From Steromphala cineraria (lineage: Eukaryota; Mollusca; Gastropoda; Trochida; Trochidae): a DNA stretch of 64,000 nt. The stretch spans positions 62,212,880-62,276,879 of the forward strand of contig OU744731.1 of the NCBI GenBank assembly GCA_916613615.1, given 5' to 3'. This document shows positions 1-12,063 of the stretch, piece by piece. Within the stretch, counting starts at the first letter, position 1. Every line of letters starts with the position of its first letter. The notes below the pieces were generated by a model. The model worked only from the letters and a program-made list of their open reading frames with translations, searched no databases and was not told where the DNA came from. The translations under genes and the position numbers were made by a program.

Positions 1-1428
1 ACTCAGTGAATACATATTTTAGTATTCCTAGTTTTATTAATGTAAAACTAAGACGTCAGACACGTTACTCTTTCAAAACAGTTAAATCATAAGATATTCA
101 TTGTTTTCATTTACACAGTCACTGAATGAAAAATTGATACAACATAACAAAAAAATGATAATGTAAAAACTCAATAAGATTCTTTTTTTAAAACAGAAAG
201 CGAAACAGAAAGTACCATTATCAGAGAACAAGAATACAAAATCAGCAAGAACTGAAGTTCAACATAACCAATAACAAGTGTTAAAGGTAAGGAAACTCTG
301 TAATCCGTATAGCAAGTAACCTATTGATCTAGCAACTGATCTGTTTGCTAGGTAAATATATACAGGACATCTGTCTTTTCATGACCAATACCCGGTTATC
401 TTATAGAATGAGGAACAAAGTTGATATTTTCATGAATGGCTCAGCAATGAGTGAAATTATTTAACTTGTCTACCACACGATGGTATTTATTTAAAGGACT
501 GATGTGAAGTATTTTTTTCCAATGACAATGCTTTAAGACACATGATAACAAACATCAATAAACACTTTAACCTCATTTGCCCACTTCAATATTGCATATT
601 GAACTGGGATGCACAAACCTACTTTTGTCAAAAATCAATAAGGGACGTTTGCAGTGAACCGTCTAAAAAGATCGTTATCCTTATTAAAGAAAACTTTCTT
701 TCTCTTTGGATATTTTTATGGTCAAAAATCGAAATTGAACATCTTAAAAAACATTTTTGGATCAGTCTATAATTACAACCTGATACAATTAAACAACATT
801 ATAATCATGAAAAAGCAAACATCATGATTATCTAAATCACTAGCGCCTTGATTTCAATGCACTTGCAACACTAATTATTATGATGACTCATGATGATGGA
901 TGATTATAATTTCTCATGCTGTTGATATAGCTGATTTTGAAGATTAACGATATTTAATGGTGTTGGTTTAATTGATGAAAATTTGTAAAGTTGATTCAGG
1001 CAATTATTCATTTATCATAACTTACGATCATTTTGATGAAGATATGATGATAACGAGATGATAGGTTGATGGTGGTGATGGGGATGACGATGCTGATCCA
1101 CATATGTATGTACTTACATCCTACCTTTCCTATATTCAGTAAAAGAAAGTTGTCTTGAGGTCATGGTTCTTGATAGACACAGTGCAACTGCACTTGATAC
1201 ATTAAATAATTGAACATTCGGCTACAATTGGTTTATGGAAAGGTCAAATCAATAAGCTTGTATAAACATTCTAGAATATCTCGAAATAGAAGCTTTAATT
1301 TCCATGAATATAAATCGGTTTATCATTGACATTTTATTGCTTGTAGATACCTTTGCAGTATCAAATTATAACTTGAATATATTTAGTGTTGAACCTGTAC
1401 AGGTATATGTGAATGGAGCTCAGAGTGT

Positions 1429-1515
1429 TGAACAGAGTGGTGTAGTGTGTGTGTAATGTAGTTTGCGTGCTGGCTTCTCATGTCCAATGCCAGGGTAGGA
1501 ATCTCGGTGTTGGCA
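1429..1515 (+). repeat. Degenerate tRNA-like SINE head (copy 1)
   Basis: The stretch contains a damaged A-box-like segment followed by GCTTCTCATGTCCAATGCC and a weak B-box-like GGTAGGAATCTC. The same unit is better preserved at 38038-38112 in copy 2. It predates the segmental duplication. No functional tRNA is proposed. Confidence 0.35.
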
Positions 1516-3420
1516 ACAAAATTGGCCAAAAATATTTTTTGCATCAATTTCTCCAAGTTGTATACCTGTATAATTGGTTACCTGCACTCAGGAGCGAAGC
1601 GCTAAATGACGTCATCCATAGTACTAAGCCATCAGCGTTTAAATAAATGACAATCATTATAAATATTACTACTATGAAACTGTTCGTGTGATCATAACGA
1701 TTACTTTAAGGCCTGTTTGTGATATTATTAATCATTATATTTATCATTAAATGATTGTTATTATATTTTCCTATTTGAATCTGAATGTATAAAGTGCATA
1801 TAGTTATATACATGTACACATACATTAAGTAACACGTTAATATTCAAATTATACAACATAAACATCTGTTTTTGTTCTTTGTAATAACCATCTATGCGTT
1901 ACCAGTGTCGCAAGGTTTACAAAATAATCCAAATATACAGTAAAAAAAACACCCCGGTCATATTCATTAGATTTGACATAATTTTATAGAGACTCTTTAT
2001 GTGTATCCGTTGAAGTCACATTTGCTAATCATCATAAAATGTAGATATTAAGAGATAGACTGTTGCTGAATCATAAAAGGAATAAGACTTACTATTCAAA
2101 ACTATAAATATATTAAGCGATGTCAGTTTCTGGTCATGAAAAAGGATGTATCGTAAATCAAGTGGTTATTCATTTGGCAGATTAGAAATAACCCTATTTG
2201 GGGTTTCACGTGTATGATATCGATTATCTTAATCGTGAATCACGAACTGTCTCTTTGAAACACTCAAAAACAACTTGAAATATATTCGAAATTTAATTTA
2301 ATGAACACTAGACAGCTAGATTGTACGACCTTTTGGCCAATCGAGATCAGAAGTGAGCTAAAAGAAACATAGAAAGCAGACTTCATTTTCCACTTCCAAA
2401 TAGATAATTCAGACTCATCTTGACATATCTTTAAACAAACCTATCTCAAATCAAATGTCATCCATGCACCAAGATAATAAATTAACTAAGGTCAGTATTT
2501 AATATCTTGCCAGGTTTCAGATAACATAATACAAATTCACTGATGTATGTAAATAGCAAGAACTCCTAAATTCTGGGTCAACTGCCATACTTTTATAGCC
2601 TCGAGTACCAATGTTGAAAAAGAGAGATCAGCCTCGAATCAAGAGTTACATTGTTCTAGCCACCATAATGGCTTTAGAAATATGAAGATATGGTACATGT
2701 TACCAATACTGGTAAAAGCTGAAAGTATACTAGTATAGTTACCTCATTATCTATAAGCAAGGTTTAACAATCTGATAGTTCTCCGTCATACTGTGGGTCG
2801 ACCAGATAGTTTCGTAAGCTTGACCAGTGAAATATTTGTCAATCAAAATGAAAAGGGAATAGATTATCAAGGTTGATATACCACGTGGAGAATACTCATT
2901 CAGAGAAATAAATTCTACCTCACAAACGTTGAACACATTTTTCTTGTTAAATCAATTCAATTTTATAACAAGGTTTAATTTTATATTTTTGTCCGAAATT
3001 ACACCTGGTCAAAATAAATGTAATGAATGGTCTACTAGTATGAAAAGAATTTCTTTTCAAATTAAAGACAAATCGTTTCGCTTACTTGTCCTCTTCAAAA
3101 GATCTAAGAGAAGCACAGATTTCAAAAGACTATTCATCTTGTGAGACAAAAGGAGAGAGAATTGACAGAATTAACTTTATTATATTAAAAATTATAATGA
3201 TGACCAGTTTAAAATAGTCGATACAAATTCGATAAATTGAGTCAAACAGGAATTCGCACAAGATGTTTGCCCACAAATTAAGATATGTCATTTTCTGGAG
3301 GGATGCACAAAAACTGAAAACACTCACATAAATTTCAATTTTAACAAATCTTTTTGGAGCATATAACAGGCGTTTTCTAGGCAGTTCAATTTGCATCCAG
3401 GGACTGATCAATAACAAGTA

Positions 3421-3428
3421 CGTGTCAC
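3421..3428. repeat. hAT target-site duplication, left
   Basis: CGTGTCAC immediately precedes the element end TAGTGTTGGG. The right copy at 8776-8783 is CTTGTCAC, one mismatch. The uninterrupted site CTTGTCAC is present once in copies 2 (39992-39999) and 3 (56808-56815). The 8 bp length and the nTnnnnAn pattern of the right and empty-site copies fit hAT target choice. Confidence 0.9.
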
Positions 3429-4269
3429 TAGTGTTGGGAATCGAGCCCTAACACCCTAATCGATTATCGAGGTCATCTGGCGATCAATTATCGATAAATG
3501 ATCGACTAGATATATAAATCAACACCTGGAATTCATGAAGACAAGACACGCTGGATGAGACGACGCCTGTCAAGTTCAACTGCTACGACATTGCTTGTAA
3601 AAGATCGTGAAGAGTATAACCTACTTTTCCTACCTGCATTAAAAATAAAGGACGTTGGTAATCTTAGAATAATTGTCAATTGACAATACATAAAGTCATA
3701 AACCCATACAGGTATAGTTTGATGGCACACATAGTCACATACCGTGTCAAATCGTTGAAAACAACCACCGCATTCCAAACAAATCTCTCGGGTCAAAATG
3801 TGTGGGAAATTGAGAACGGAGTCTACGAGATAAAATTCAGATTGAGCTGCCAACAATTGGCCTTCGACCAGCATTTGGCCTTCTGTAAAATAAAAAATAG
3901 GCCTATTTAAATGTGTTTCTTGAAGCGAACACGTGTGGGAGACATGACAGCAGTCATTTTGTTGACAGTTTCATCATCACTCATCAGCCAATCATATCAC
4001 TTGCTTTCATCACGTGATGTTATGACGAACGAGTATTCATTGTTTTTAAAATCACGCTTTCAAAAGCTTATAACGCATTGAAATAAATTACTTAAAAATC
4101 ACGTTTGACACACTGAAAACAATCACAGAAGGTTTTTACGAGTGACTGTGTATATCAAAACAAAACACTACCAACCCATTACTGTCTGTGTGTATACTAA
4201 AGATTAGTTTTTGAAATAAGTTTAACTTGAATTGACGCTGGTCAGCCGCCGTACACATGGTCCGTTTTT

Positions 4270-4345
4270 CGATCACATTGATTGATTGAGTTGGTGTTTA
4301 ACACTGCTTGAGCAATATTACAGCCATTAGCGGCATTTTAAAATG
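4270..4345 (+). repeat. Mollusc-type SINE fragment inside the hAT
   Basis: The stretch has the ATTGATTGAGTTGGTGTTTA...GAGCAATATTACAGCC pattern that I associate with common molluscan interspersed repeats. It is only about 75 bp, with no clear tail or target duplication. Family assignment rests on pattern memory and is tentative. Confidence 0.3.
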
Positions 4346-5145
4346 TGAAAAAGGTATAAAAGCAGAGAGGAGTAAAATAATTTAAATAAACAAAACTAAA
4401 TCAAATTTAAGAAAATACACCTTTTACACCTGAAACGAGTGGAGCAGTTTATTGTCGGAATATTATTCTCAAAATAGTGAAAATACTTCTTTAATCTCTG
4501 TCAGCTTTGATTAATGAGACAACACAGACGTTTGTTACTCAAATAACATGCTGTCATTTTATTTAAAAACTTTTTATGACACCATTCATTATTCGTGCAC
4601 CTTGAAAATAAGAGCAGTAGTCCAGTACATGACCAATTCATCACAAATGTGTGCATTGTTAACTTGTTATCATTCGTGTTTGGTTTTGAGATTCATGATT
4701 AAACTTACAACGAAAACGAATGCGGAAGTACACTGAAGAAACACAGAGACGTAAAATCAAATGAAATATGTTGTTTATTGCTAATGAACTCATTTTGGTT
4801 TTTCTGTTTCCATAACATATTGCGAACGTTTGCTTAGGTGATCTTTTCAAACTTTTACCAATTCAAAATACGTTAACAATTGACATTATTTCACTTGGTA
4901 TGTATTGTATTTGTGAAATAATTCAAATAATATCAATAAAACAAATCACTCGCATCTGAACATTAATCCATAGTCCATACTACAAACTGCAAGTATTCAA
5001 CTCTTGGTCTCACTCATTTTTAATATGTTATCTGTAATAGATCATCATAACGTGAAGTAAAACTTACAACTAACGGAATTCAACGAGATAAAAGTCAGAA
5101 CAAGAGAAACGTCAATTTCAAATACAGCTTCATATCCATCACAAT

Positions 5146-7095
5146 TCACTTAGTTGCTGCAGTGGAAAGAACGATGTTCCTATTTTTTTTAAGGAACACC
5201 ATCATATCTACGTTTTTGGGACTAATTCTGGAGCGCTTTTTGCTCACAATATTGCCCGCAGTGCTAAATACTCGTTCTGAAGGAGTACTGGAGGCAGGTA
5301 CCGCCAGATACTTCCTTGCGTACCTTGCGATAATGGGGTACAGTGGCTCCCTGCAACGCCACCAGTCCAGAGGGTTTCCCGGTGTTGGTTTCTCACTGAG
5401 GAATCTGCTTAACTCCTCTTCCACCAACGTTTGGTTTGACCTTTCTGCAACTACGTCATCCTCTATAGTGATGATTTCACTGAGCCAGTCAATGTTCGAC
5501 TCTGATTTCACCTTCTTTTTCGGCGGTTCGTCAGGATCGGGCAGAGAGGGTAGGGGTGGCTTCATGTCGATATGCGTGACGTCAGTGTCAGTGTCGGCGG
5601 CGGAGGCGGCGGCAGTGGCAGTGGCAGTGGCAGTTTCAGTTGATGACATTTCAGTTGACGCTTTCACAACAAACTTCTGATGCACTTCTTTTCTGACAGA
5701 AGTTGTCATGAACACCAATTCTTTGAATCTAGGGTCGACAAGACAGGCCATTTGGAGAGCATCCTCGGCTCCTGCTGATGTGTTTCTCTTTTTTAAGTTT
5801 TTCGACATTGTCACCTTCATGTTCTTGATGACGTCATAGTCATCTTCTCTGACCTCTAGTATTCGATCTAGTTTGACAAGGGTCGGTGAAATCAAAGGGA
5901 GGCTTGGAGCTGTTTCCTGACAAAGAAGAATGGTTGCTTCCTTCATTGGTTTTAGCAAAGCAACAATGTGTTCTGCTAGTGTCTGTTCGTCATAGGAGAG
6001 TATTTTCGATGCAACATTGCTTCCAAGTTTCTTCAGGTGTGGGTCAAGAACACAGAGGTGCAGTGCCGCTGTCTGCTCAAGGATCCTCTGGAGCATATCA
6101 AGGGAACTATTCCACCGTGTAGACACGTCCTGTATCAGTTTATGACCAACGGCATCATCCTCAACAGCCCCAGGTTGCTTCCTTAACAGAACCTCTGTCG
6201 CAAGGGGACTTCTATGAAAAAAGGACACTAAGTTCCTACACTTCCCAATAATTTTGGCAGGTTGTGGTAGGGCTAGCGCGGCCCTAACAGCCAAGTTGAT
6301 GTTATGACCCATACATGAAATGTGGTCCCAACCTAACATGGCAATTGCTTTCAGCTCGTTGGCAGCATTGTCTGTGACGGCAGTCGGATTTGGCAAGGAC
6401 CATTCGTCTTTTACAGCCTGTAGTTGTTCCGATATGTTCTGTGAAGTGTGCTGCTCTGTCATTTTGCGCGTTGTCAGAACATAGTTCTTAAGAGTCCAGT
6501 CTTTGGTGATGAAGTGACAGGTGACAGTGGCATAGCTCTCTGTGCTGATACTTGTCCAAATGTCGTGGGTGACAGCCACATCAGCAACACCATTAAGCTC
6601 TTGCATAATGGATTTCACAAGATCAGATTTCATGCTTGGAAGTAATGTCTCTGTGAAATATTTCCTTGATGGAACAGTGTAGCGAGGTTCTAACACACCC
6701 ATGAGATTTTTGAAACCAACTGACTCGACGACACTGAGAGAAACATTTCCCCCAATCAGGAAATCAGCCATAGATCGTGTAATGTTATGTGCACGCTGAC
6801 TGCCAGAAGACAACTTTTGAGGGGCAGTGAATGAACTAAGAGTTGGCTGATTGTTGTCTGTGGCTTTTAATTGTAGGCCTAACTGTTCATGTTTAGCTTT
6901 CAAATGGTTTGCTAGATTTGTAGTATTGCTGGTGTAATTGGCCTCCCATTTACAGGTTTTACAAACGGCTTTACTCTTGTCAATTTTTGGAATACCATCC
7001 GTACCTTTATACTTCCAAAATCCAAAGAATTTCCATACTTTGGAGGTAGTTTTCCCGGGATTATCCACAATAACTTTTTCACTGGTGTCTTCCAT
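5146..7095 (-). CDS. hAT-family transposase with BED zinc finger (ZBED-like), intact
   Basis: This is a 649-residue single-exon frame. It is a cut-and-paste DNA transposase expected to act in the nucleus as an oligomer on the element's inverted repeats. An N-terminal BED finger spans about residues 18-70, with C45-x2-C48-x15-H64-x4-H69. The RNase-H-like core shows D178 in VTHDIWTS and D242 in VTDNAANE, then the conserved CMGHNINLAV around H264. The C-terminal hAT dimerisation region begins near NPLDWW (574) and contains TPSERVFSTAG, with E607 as the third catalytic acid. All three acids are therefore present. A Thr/Ala/Asp-rich low-complexity stretch (about 490-515) comes from a repeat-like GC-rich patch. 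The start ATG at 7095 has a G at +4. Intact element ends and target duplications argue for a transposon gene rather than a domesticated ZBED gene; recent activity is plausible but unproven. Confidence 0.93.
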   Translation of the reverse strand: MEDTSEKVIVDNPGKTTSKVWKFFGFWKYKGTDGIPKIDKSKAVCKTCKWEANYTSNTTNLANHLKAKHEQLGLQLKATDNNQPTLSSFTAPQKLSSGSQRAHNITRSMADFLIGGNVSLSVVESVGFKNLMGVLEPRYTVPSRKYFTETLLPSMKSDLVKSIMQELNGVADVAVTHDIWTSISTESYATVTCHFITKDWTLKNYVLTTRKMTEQHTSQNISEQLQAVKDEWSLPNPTAVTDNAANELKAIAMLGWDHISCMGHNINLAVRAALALPQPAKIIGKCRNLVSFFHRSPLATEVLLRKQPGAVEDDAVGHKLIQDVSTRWNSSLDMLQRILEQTAALHLCVLDPHLKKLGSNVASKILSYDEQTLAEHIVALLKPMKEATILLCQETAPSLPLISPTLVKLDRILEVREDDYDVIKNMKVTMSKNLKKRNTSAGAEDALQMACLVDPRFKELVFMTTSVRKEVHQKFVVKASTEMSSTETATATATAAASAADTDTDVTHIDMKPPLPSLPDPDEPPKKKVKSESNIDWLSEIITIEDDVVAERSNQTLVEEELSRFLSEKPTPGNPLDWWRCREPLYPIIARYARKYLAVPASSTPSERVFSTAGNIVSKKRSRISPKNVDMMVFLKKNRNIVLSTAATK

Positions 7096-8775
7096 GATTA
7101 CTCAAGCAAGTGTGAGCACTGAGTAGACTGTTAAATGTTAAAGAGATCACGTGATTTTGTTTAGACTAAAATCTGACTAATTGTGACAAGCAGAGTTATG
7201 AGCCTATACAAAATGGATAAGTTTATTTTTTCTATCTAAATTATTAACAAAAGACTATGCATTTACATATTCTTCAGTGGTGTTTATATTTAATGACGAC
7301 TATATTTAATAGGAATAAAAATAACTGATAAAACAACTCTACACGTCGTTTGCTGTAGTTATTAAAGACAAATCGATAAACCCTTAATACGATCACGTGA
7401 TTATGTTTAGACTAGAATCAGAATGTGACACGGCGAGTTGTCATTTTAAGACAATTTGTTTTCAAATAAATCAATCGCTGATATGCGTTAAGCTGAAACA
7501 ATATGTATCTGTAATATTTGTTAGTTAACGTTTTAAATCTTTAGAGAACAAATAATTAATACGTGATAACTGCTACATATTTTCATTTGGATTGACCAAG
7601 TTTTACAAGTGACAAAGCTAATGGAATCACGTGTACTTTTGAACCTTTGAATAGGAATCGGTATTTGTGCATTGTTGTGAACTTGTATATTTATTAAATT
7701 GATATATGAAGTAACGATTCACCTTGTCGCTAGTGTGTTATATGATTGATATGGCCATGTCATTAATCGTGATTTCCCCCCTTGATTTTAACCTATGTTC
7801 ATGCCTATGTCGTATGCGGTTTATAAAAAATAAATTGATACAGATGTCATCTACAGAAACTGCCATTTCGTTCTTGCTACTAAATAGTTATTGTCGTCTA
7901 AAAGTGCTGTTTACGGCGATTGATCACGTGCTTGAAGGTACACTCAGTGTTTTGGCAATGTCACGTCATATTCCATCCTCTATACATGCCATCGTAATAT
8001 ATTATTGAGAAGCTCTGGCTGATTCTGAAAGTCATCAAGTAAACCATAAATGTATAGACTATAAAGTATAAAAGTGAATTTTATTGAAATCTCAACAATG
8101 TACTAAAACTGACATGCCTCAATTAGTCAACTGTAGGTTTTTCTATTGCACGCAGTCACAGGTTCGATATAAAAGTCGTTGTAGGTTGTAACTGTATTAC
8201 GTGTCTATCGTGAACTTTATTGACCACATAGGCCTACTTTTGGATATAGTAGATTGATGTATGTATTCCATGTTTTTTATCATTGCATTTGAAGAGATTT
8301 ATTGAGAAAATAACAGACAAAAGAAAACAGTTTATTCACATAGTAAAAATGTCAAAAATAATTTGTAAAATCAGTAAACACGAGCTATTAAAAACATTTC
8401 TTCAATCTTTATTCACAACATTTAATGAAAATTCATTCTCACGTAAACATTTATGTGTAAGGGCACTGTCAAAACGTAACTATCTAATTTAATGGGTATG
8501 ACCGCACCTGATGAGAGCTACAGGCGGAAAGAGAAAAAATGACTGCTCCCTCACAAACTATAAATAGACTTGACTTCCTGTAATACGGTAGTCAGGCGAT
8601 GATGCGATTTCGTGTCAACTTAGAGGTATTTCCAAAGCTTGCATGTACAGCAATTGTTTGTTATTTTTGAATATTAAATTCAGTGTAATCGATTTGGATT
8701 TTTAATGATCGATAATCGGATTTGAAGCCTCAAACGATCAATACACCGATTATTTGATCGATCGGTGCACCACTA

Positions 8776-8783
8776 CTTGTCAC
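8776..8783. repeat. hAT target-site duplication, right
   Basis: CTTGTCAC follows the right element end (…CACCACTA). It matches the empty sites in copies 2 and 3 exactly and fits the hAT nTnnnnAn pattern. Confidence 0.9.
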
Positions 8784-9014
8784 ACTTTCGGTTTAGTATT
8801 CAGGGAATTGAGCTTTCAAAATTACTTGTGAAACAAATCAATTTACACCTGATTGATTACATGAACTGGTAAAAGTACAGAAGCAAACAAAATCCTTCAA
8901 GTAATACGCGTGGGCAAAATAACAGATGTTCTCAGATTCGAATAAACATCTTGTATAAGATTAAAGGGTTTCACAAGAAAAAGTAATTTCGCCGGGCATC
9001 GTATAATCCAATAA

Positions 9015-9020
9015 TTTATT
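9015..9020 (-). promoter_or_regulatory. AATAAA poly(A) signal, copy 1
   Basis: AATAAA on the minus strand lies about 125 bases past the stop of the frame at 9145-9465. The same signal is retained in copies 2 (40230-40235) and 3 (57047-57052). It supports a minus-strand transcript ending here, but AATAAA is common in AT-rich DNA. Confidence 0.35.
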
Positions 9021-9144
9021 CCACATTCAATTCTGAGAGATTCACGGCATCACCCCATTGACATAATGGAATGGTTAAGTGTTCAAATCTAATCTGTATA
9101 TACGATTCCATTTTGACATTTACAAAATCCTCAATAAGCTTGCT

Positions 9145-9465
9145 TCATGCAGTGACTCTAATAGTATTAGAGCAATGGGAACCAAGGGCATACGGTGTTA
9201 AATCATTGGGACAGTTTAGATGGATTTCTATGTCCCCAGGACCCGATTCTAATCCTCTGAAGACCACATTGACATCTTTCTGCTTTACAATATTGTACAC
9301 GTGTTTATCTCCCATGATCTCCATCGCAATGGTGCCATCGACGTCGTCAGTCCTAAAATACTCTACTGATCCTAATGTCAATTCAATCGAAGGCCACCGC
9401 TGAGAAAGCAATACCTGATTGTTCCTCATCAAGACCAAAGGTTCCATGGCAAGGAGGCAAGACAC
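9145..9465 (-). pseudogene. Candidate last exon of unrecognised triplicated gene, copy 1
   Basis: The minus-strand frame ends in ...CPNDLTPYALGSHCSNTIRVTA and a stop, then about 125 bases and AATAAA. A possible 3' splice site, GTATTGCTTTCTCAG, lies just before the codons for RWPSIEL, so a real exon might start near 9402 rather than at the frame's first Met. The frame contains a Cys pair and a beta-rich-looking composition, but I recognise no domain. An overlapping minus frame (9383-9568) covers the same DNA in another phase. Nearly every difference between the three copies in this stretch changes an amino acid, which argues against current purifying selection. It could be a dying gene, a fast-evolving secreted protein, or noncoding DNA. 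Confidence 0.25.
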
Positions 9466-10406
9466 AAGGACGATCCGAAGGAGGAAATGAGGTCTCTAAC
9501 TTGAGACCCCAACTAACGAGTTGCCATTGCTTGGGATTAGATGTTGAAGCCCCTTTCACATCCATCAAACTCTTCTGGACACTTCATTTGCTTCTTAATC
9601 TACGGACATCCTTTCAGGGTAGTTCCCCTGATCCCAACCTGCTGTGACAAAGAATTGCTTCCCAGGTCGCACGTTCCTGCAATGTTCAGACAGACATTAC
9701 GTGAGAGGAATGTGATTGAGTGCGATCAATCAGAAGAGAACCTTATGTCAGAGTTAAACTGACTCTTTTTTGTTGAAATTGCAGTTTCATTAGTTTTAGA
9801 TCGTTAAAGTAATGATTTCCGAAAAAAAAAGAAATAATGCTAAATGGCTTTTGTTTCAGAATTTTATGTTAAGCTTGATGGAATCTTTCTCATAACAGTT
9901 ATGTTAAATGTTAATTTTTAATAATGGTGGTTATAATGTTGAATTATTCACTGGTGTGATCAGTTACAACACACTGTAAATGCCCATTAATTTTGAAAAT
10001 AGTAACGCTAAAAGGCCTTTCTAAAAGAAACCTAAGAGATTTTTGTTTGTGGTTGTTCATGTCAATGCTATAAACATTGATTTTTTAAAACATTTATTGA
10101 ATGTTCACTGGTTTTTAAAATAGATAGATATGGTGTATAAAATATGAATATTGAATATGAATGTTTCTTTTGATCATGGAAGTAATGCAAGATTATCAAG
10201 ATGTTTATCAAAGAGTCTGCCTTGCAGTTATCATGTACATGTATCTACAAATCGAAAGGTTTTAGTCACAGCAAGGATGAACGATTGTAATTAAGGGGAG
10301 ACAGGGAGTTATGCAGATTAATATCTCGTGAGGTGGGCAAAACCTTTCCTGTCCTATTGACGAGATATATTTTGTTTAATATAAGCATTTGACAGTCAAC
10401 TAAACC

Positions 10407-10715
10407 TTAAATGCAGCCAACCATGCAATTTGGCAGTTTGTAGTTTGCGTTTGTTTCTTTGCTGATAGCATTTGGGAAAATATTTATTGATATAACTTTT
10501 TTAAATTCAGTTATGTAGGGTGTAATGCATATTGATTTTAATGGATTTTGAGAATTTATCAGTGTGCAAGTACTTAAGTTTTGCACAGTAAATGGAATGG
10601 AGTGAGATATTCCGTTCACCAACACACTCCCATATATTTGAATATCCTCTTCACGAACTTCTAAAACTACAAAAACAACTGTCTCCGGCTTTAAAGAAAC
10701 ACACATGATCCGCAC
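10407..10715 (-). pseudogene. Possible internal exon of the triplicated gene, copy 1
   Basis: This open minus frame has a plausible 3' splice acceptor (…TTTCTTTAAAG) just before codons reading PETVVFVVLEVREED. It is open in copy 1. The equivalent frame in copy 2 has a stop within the exon-like part (codon after ALVN), and copy 3 is rearranged. No family is recognised. The coding part, if any, would be shorter than the open frame. Confidence 0.2.
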
Positions 10716-11094
10716 GAAAAGTTTAATTCTTCAGAGTGACAGGAAGCCGTTCTAATCTCAATTTCCTCAAATTGTACACACGACCTAAAATGAACGCAAA
10801 CTAAAGTTTGTTTACACTTCCTAGAATGTGCTCTTAACTTAAATAAAAAATGTACTTAGGGAACCCCTGACAGAGAGATTACGTCAATCTTATCTTAATC
10901 ACTTCATCGCAATTTGCAGAGCCCAAGTTGATTTAAAGTTGAAAATAAACAAGAGCTGTATGAGGACTGCGTCAGAGACAAATGATGCGACCTTCTTTAT
11001 TCAACATTCAAAGGCATGGAACACATTTATTTCACATTAATAATATTGTTTGAGGAGCAAGCGAGAAAGAGACTGGTTAATTGCTGTCAGAACA

Positions 11095-11445
11095 TCAGGA
11101 TTTGCTGCCGATCTTCATGCAATTTACATGTTTATCTCTCGAGGCGTGAGAGCCGATAATTAGGGGAAGTGGAAAAAAGCAGGACACCCTTTTTACAATG
11201 CAAACCAAAGAGAAATTCAATCCTAAGCGTGAACGGTCAATAGCGAAACGTTTCAATTTAAGTGTCTTGGTCGTGAGTTGTGTTATTACATCCCCGAGCA
11301 AATCCGGTGTTCTAGTCAACTGCTTCTGAAATGGCTGATCAGTTCTTATCTCATGGAAGATACTTGTCCACAGGGTCTGCAGACCGTCTATTGCCTCCAT
11401 GACGGATGGTCTCTTGAGAATATGCTCGAGGAGTTCTGCAGTCAA
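11095..11445 (-). pseudogene. Possible upstream exon of the triplicated gene (LLEHILKR), copy 1
   Basis: The open frame reads ELLEHILKRPSVMEAIDG..., helical and mixed-charge in character. It has no proper ATG: it opens on TTG and is preceded in frame by a stop. The natural left edge is a good acceptor, a pyrimidine-rich tract ending TTGACTGCAG, just before the AACTCCTC codons. A donor-like GTAAAAAG follows near 11193. Copy 2 (about 42577-42777) has a one-base deletion breaking the frame. Copy 3 (60610-60837) has a stop where copy 1 reads TTG. I do not recognise the protein. The three-copy comparison favours decay. Confidence 0.25.
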
Positions 11446-11734
11446 TAGTCATCGAAAGGAAGACAATGTAAGAGCTTTCTTACTTTTCTTGAAATATAGA
11501 TATCACAGTGAATGAAGAAACGGGAATAATGTTTATTACCAAATTCGGCTTTTTAATTTATCCTCGGTCATGGCGCAATGTTCTGATATTCGTCATTGAT
11601 ATCACATGGAATTGTTCATCAGAAAATGTTTTCGAGAGTATATGCTGGACAATGCAGGAGATCAACAGCTCTTTATTGGCCAGACTGTATGGTGTTCCTA
11701 ATACTCTTCAAAAGGTTTCTTAGTTGACAACTAA

Positions 11735-11797
11735 CGAAAGATGAAAGGTGATGATCGAAAAATGAAAGGTGATGATTGAAAGATGAAAGGTAATGAT
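11735..11797. repeat. 21 bp minisatellite, 3 units (copy 1)
   Basis: Three units of CGAAAGATGAAAGGTGATGAT with a few substitutions. The orthologous site has three units in copy 2 (43079-43141) and two in copy 3 (61118-61159), so it has varied in number since the duplication. Confidence 0.85.
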
Positions 11798-12063
11798 CGT
11801 ATCCGTCTGTCTACCTTGTAACGCTAGTCAAAGTTTATATAGCGGGCTAACGGACTCATTTTGAGGTCATATTTTCATTTTATTTCGTATAGTTCTTTCA
11901 GAGTTTTATAAGAAATACATTTTGTTGCTTAGAATGGTACCAATAATAAAATTACTTATCTCACAGCAGTACGTTGTAACATCTTGATTTGACAAATGAG
12001 AGGTTAAAAAAACAGCTAGCGTTTGAAGGAAAATTTTAATTGTCTTAGACTGCAATTATGTAC

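Larger units (their letters stand above)
3429..8775 (-). mobile_element. Complete autonomous-type hAT transposon, 5347 bp
   Basis: The ends are imperfect terminal inverted repeats: TAGTGTTGGGAATCGA on the left, and TAGTGGTGCACCGATCGA when the right end is read on the minus strand. Both ends are rich in subterminal ATCGAT/GATCGA motifs, a plausible transposase-binding array. An 8 bp target duplication flanks the element, and two empty paralogous sites in this window fix both boundaries. It carries one long minus-strand frame for a BED-finger hAT transposase. About 1.7 kb of noncoding sequence lies on each side of the gene, longer than compact hAT elements, with a small SINE-like fragment near 4270. 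No second gene is visible. Confidence 0.92.

Noticed and set aside
890..1090. GAT/ATG-rich stretch as a coding repeat
   Set aside because: No open frame spans it. It is simple-sequence-like and diverged in copy 2.
5162..5680. 172-codon plus-strand frame
   Set aside because: It is antisense to the hAT transposase gene, and its Ser/Val/Ala repeats mirror the low-complexity part of that gene.
9071..9403. 110-codon plus-strand frame, also at 40286-40666
   Set aside because: It overlaps the minus-strand terminal frame, which has the downstream AATAAA and better splice context. The plus frame has neither.
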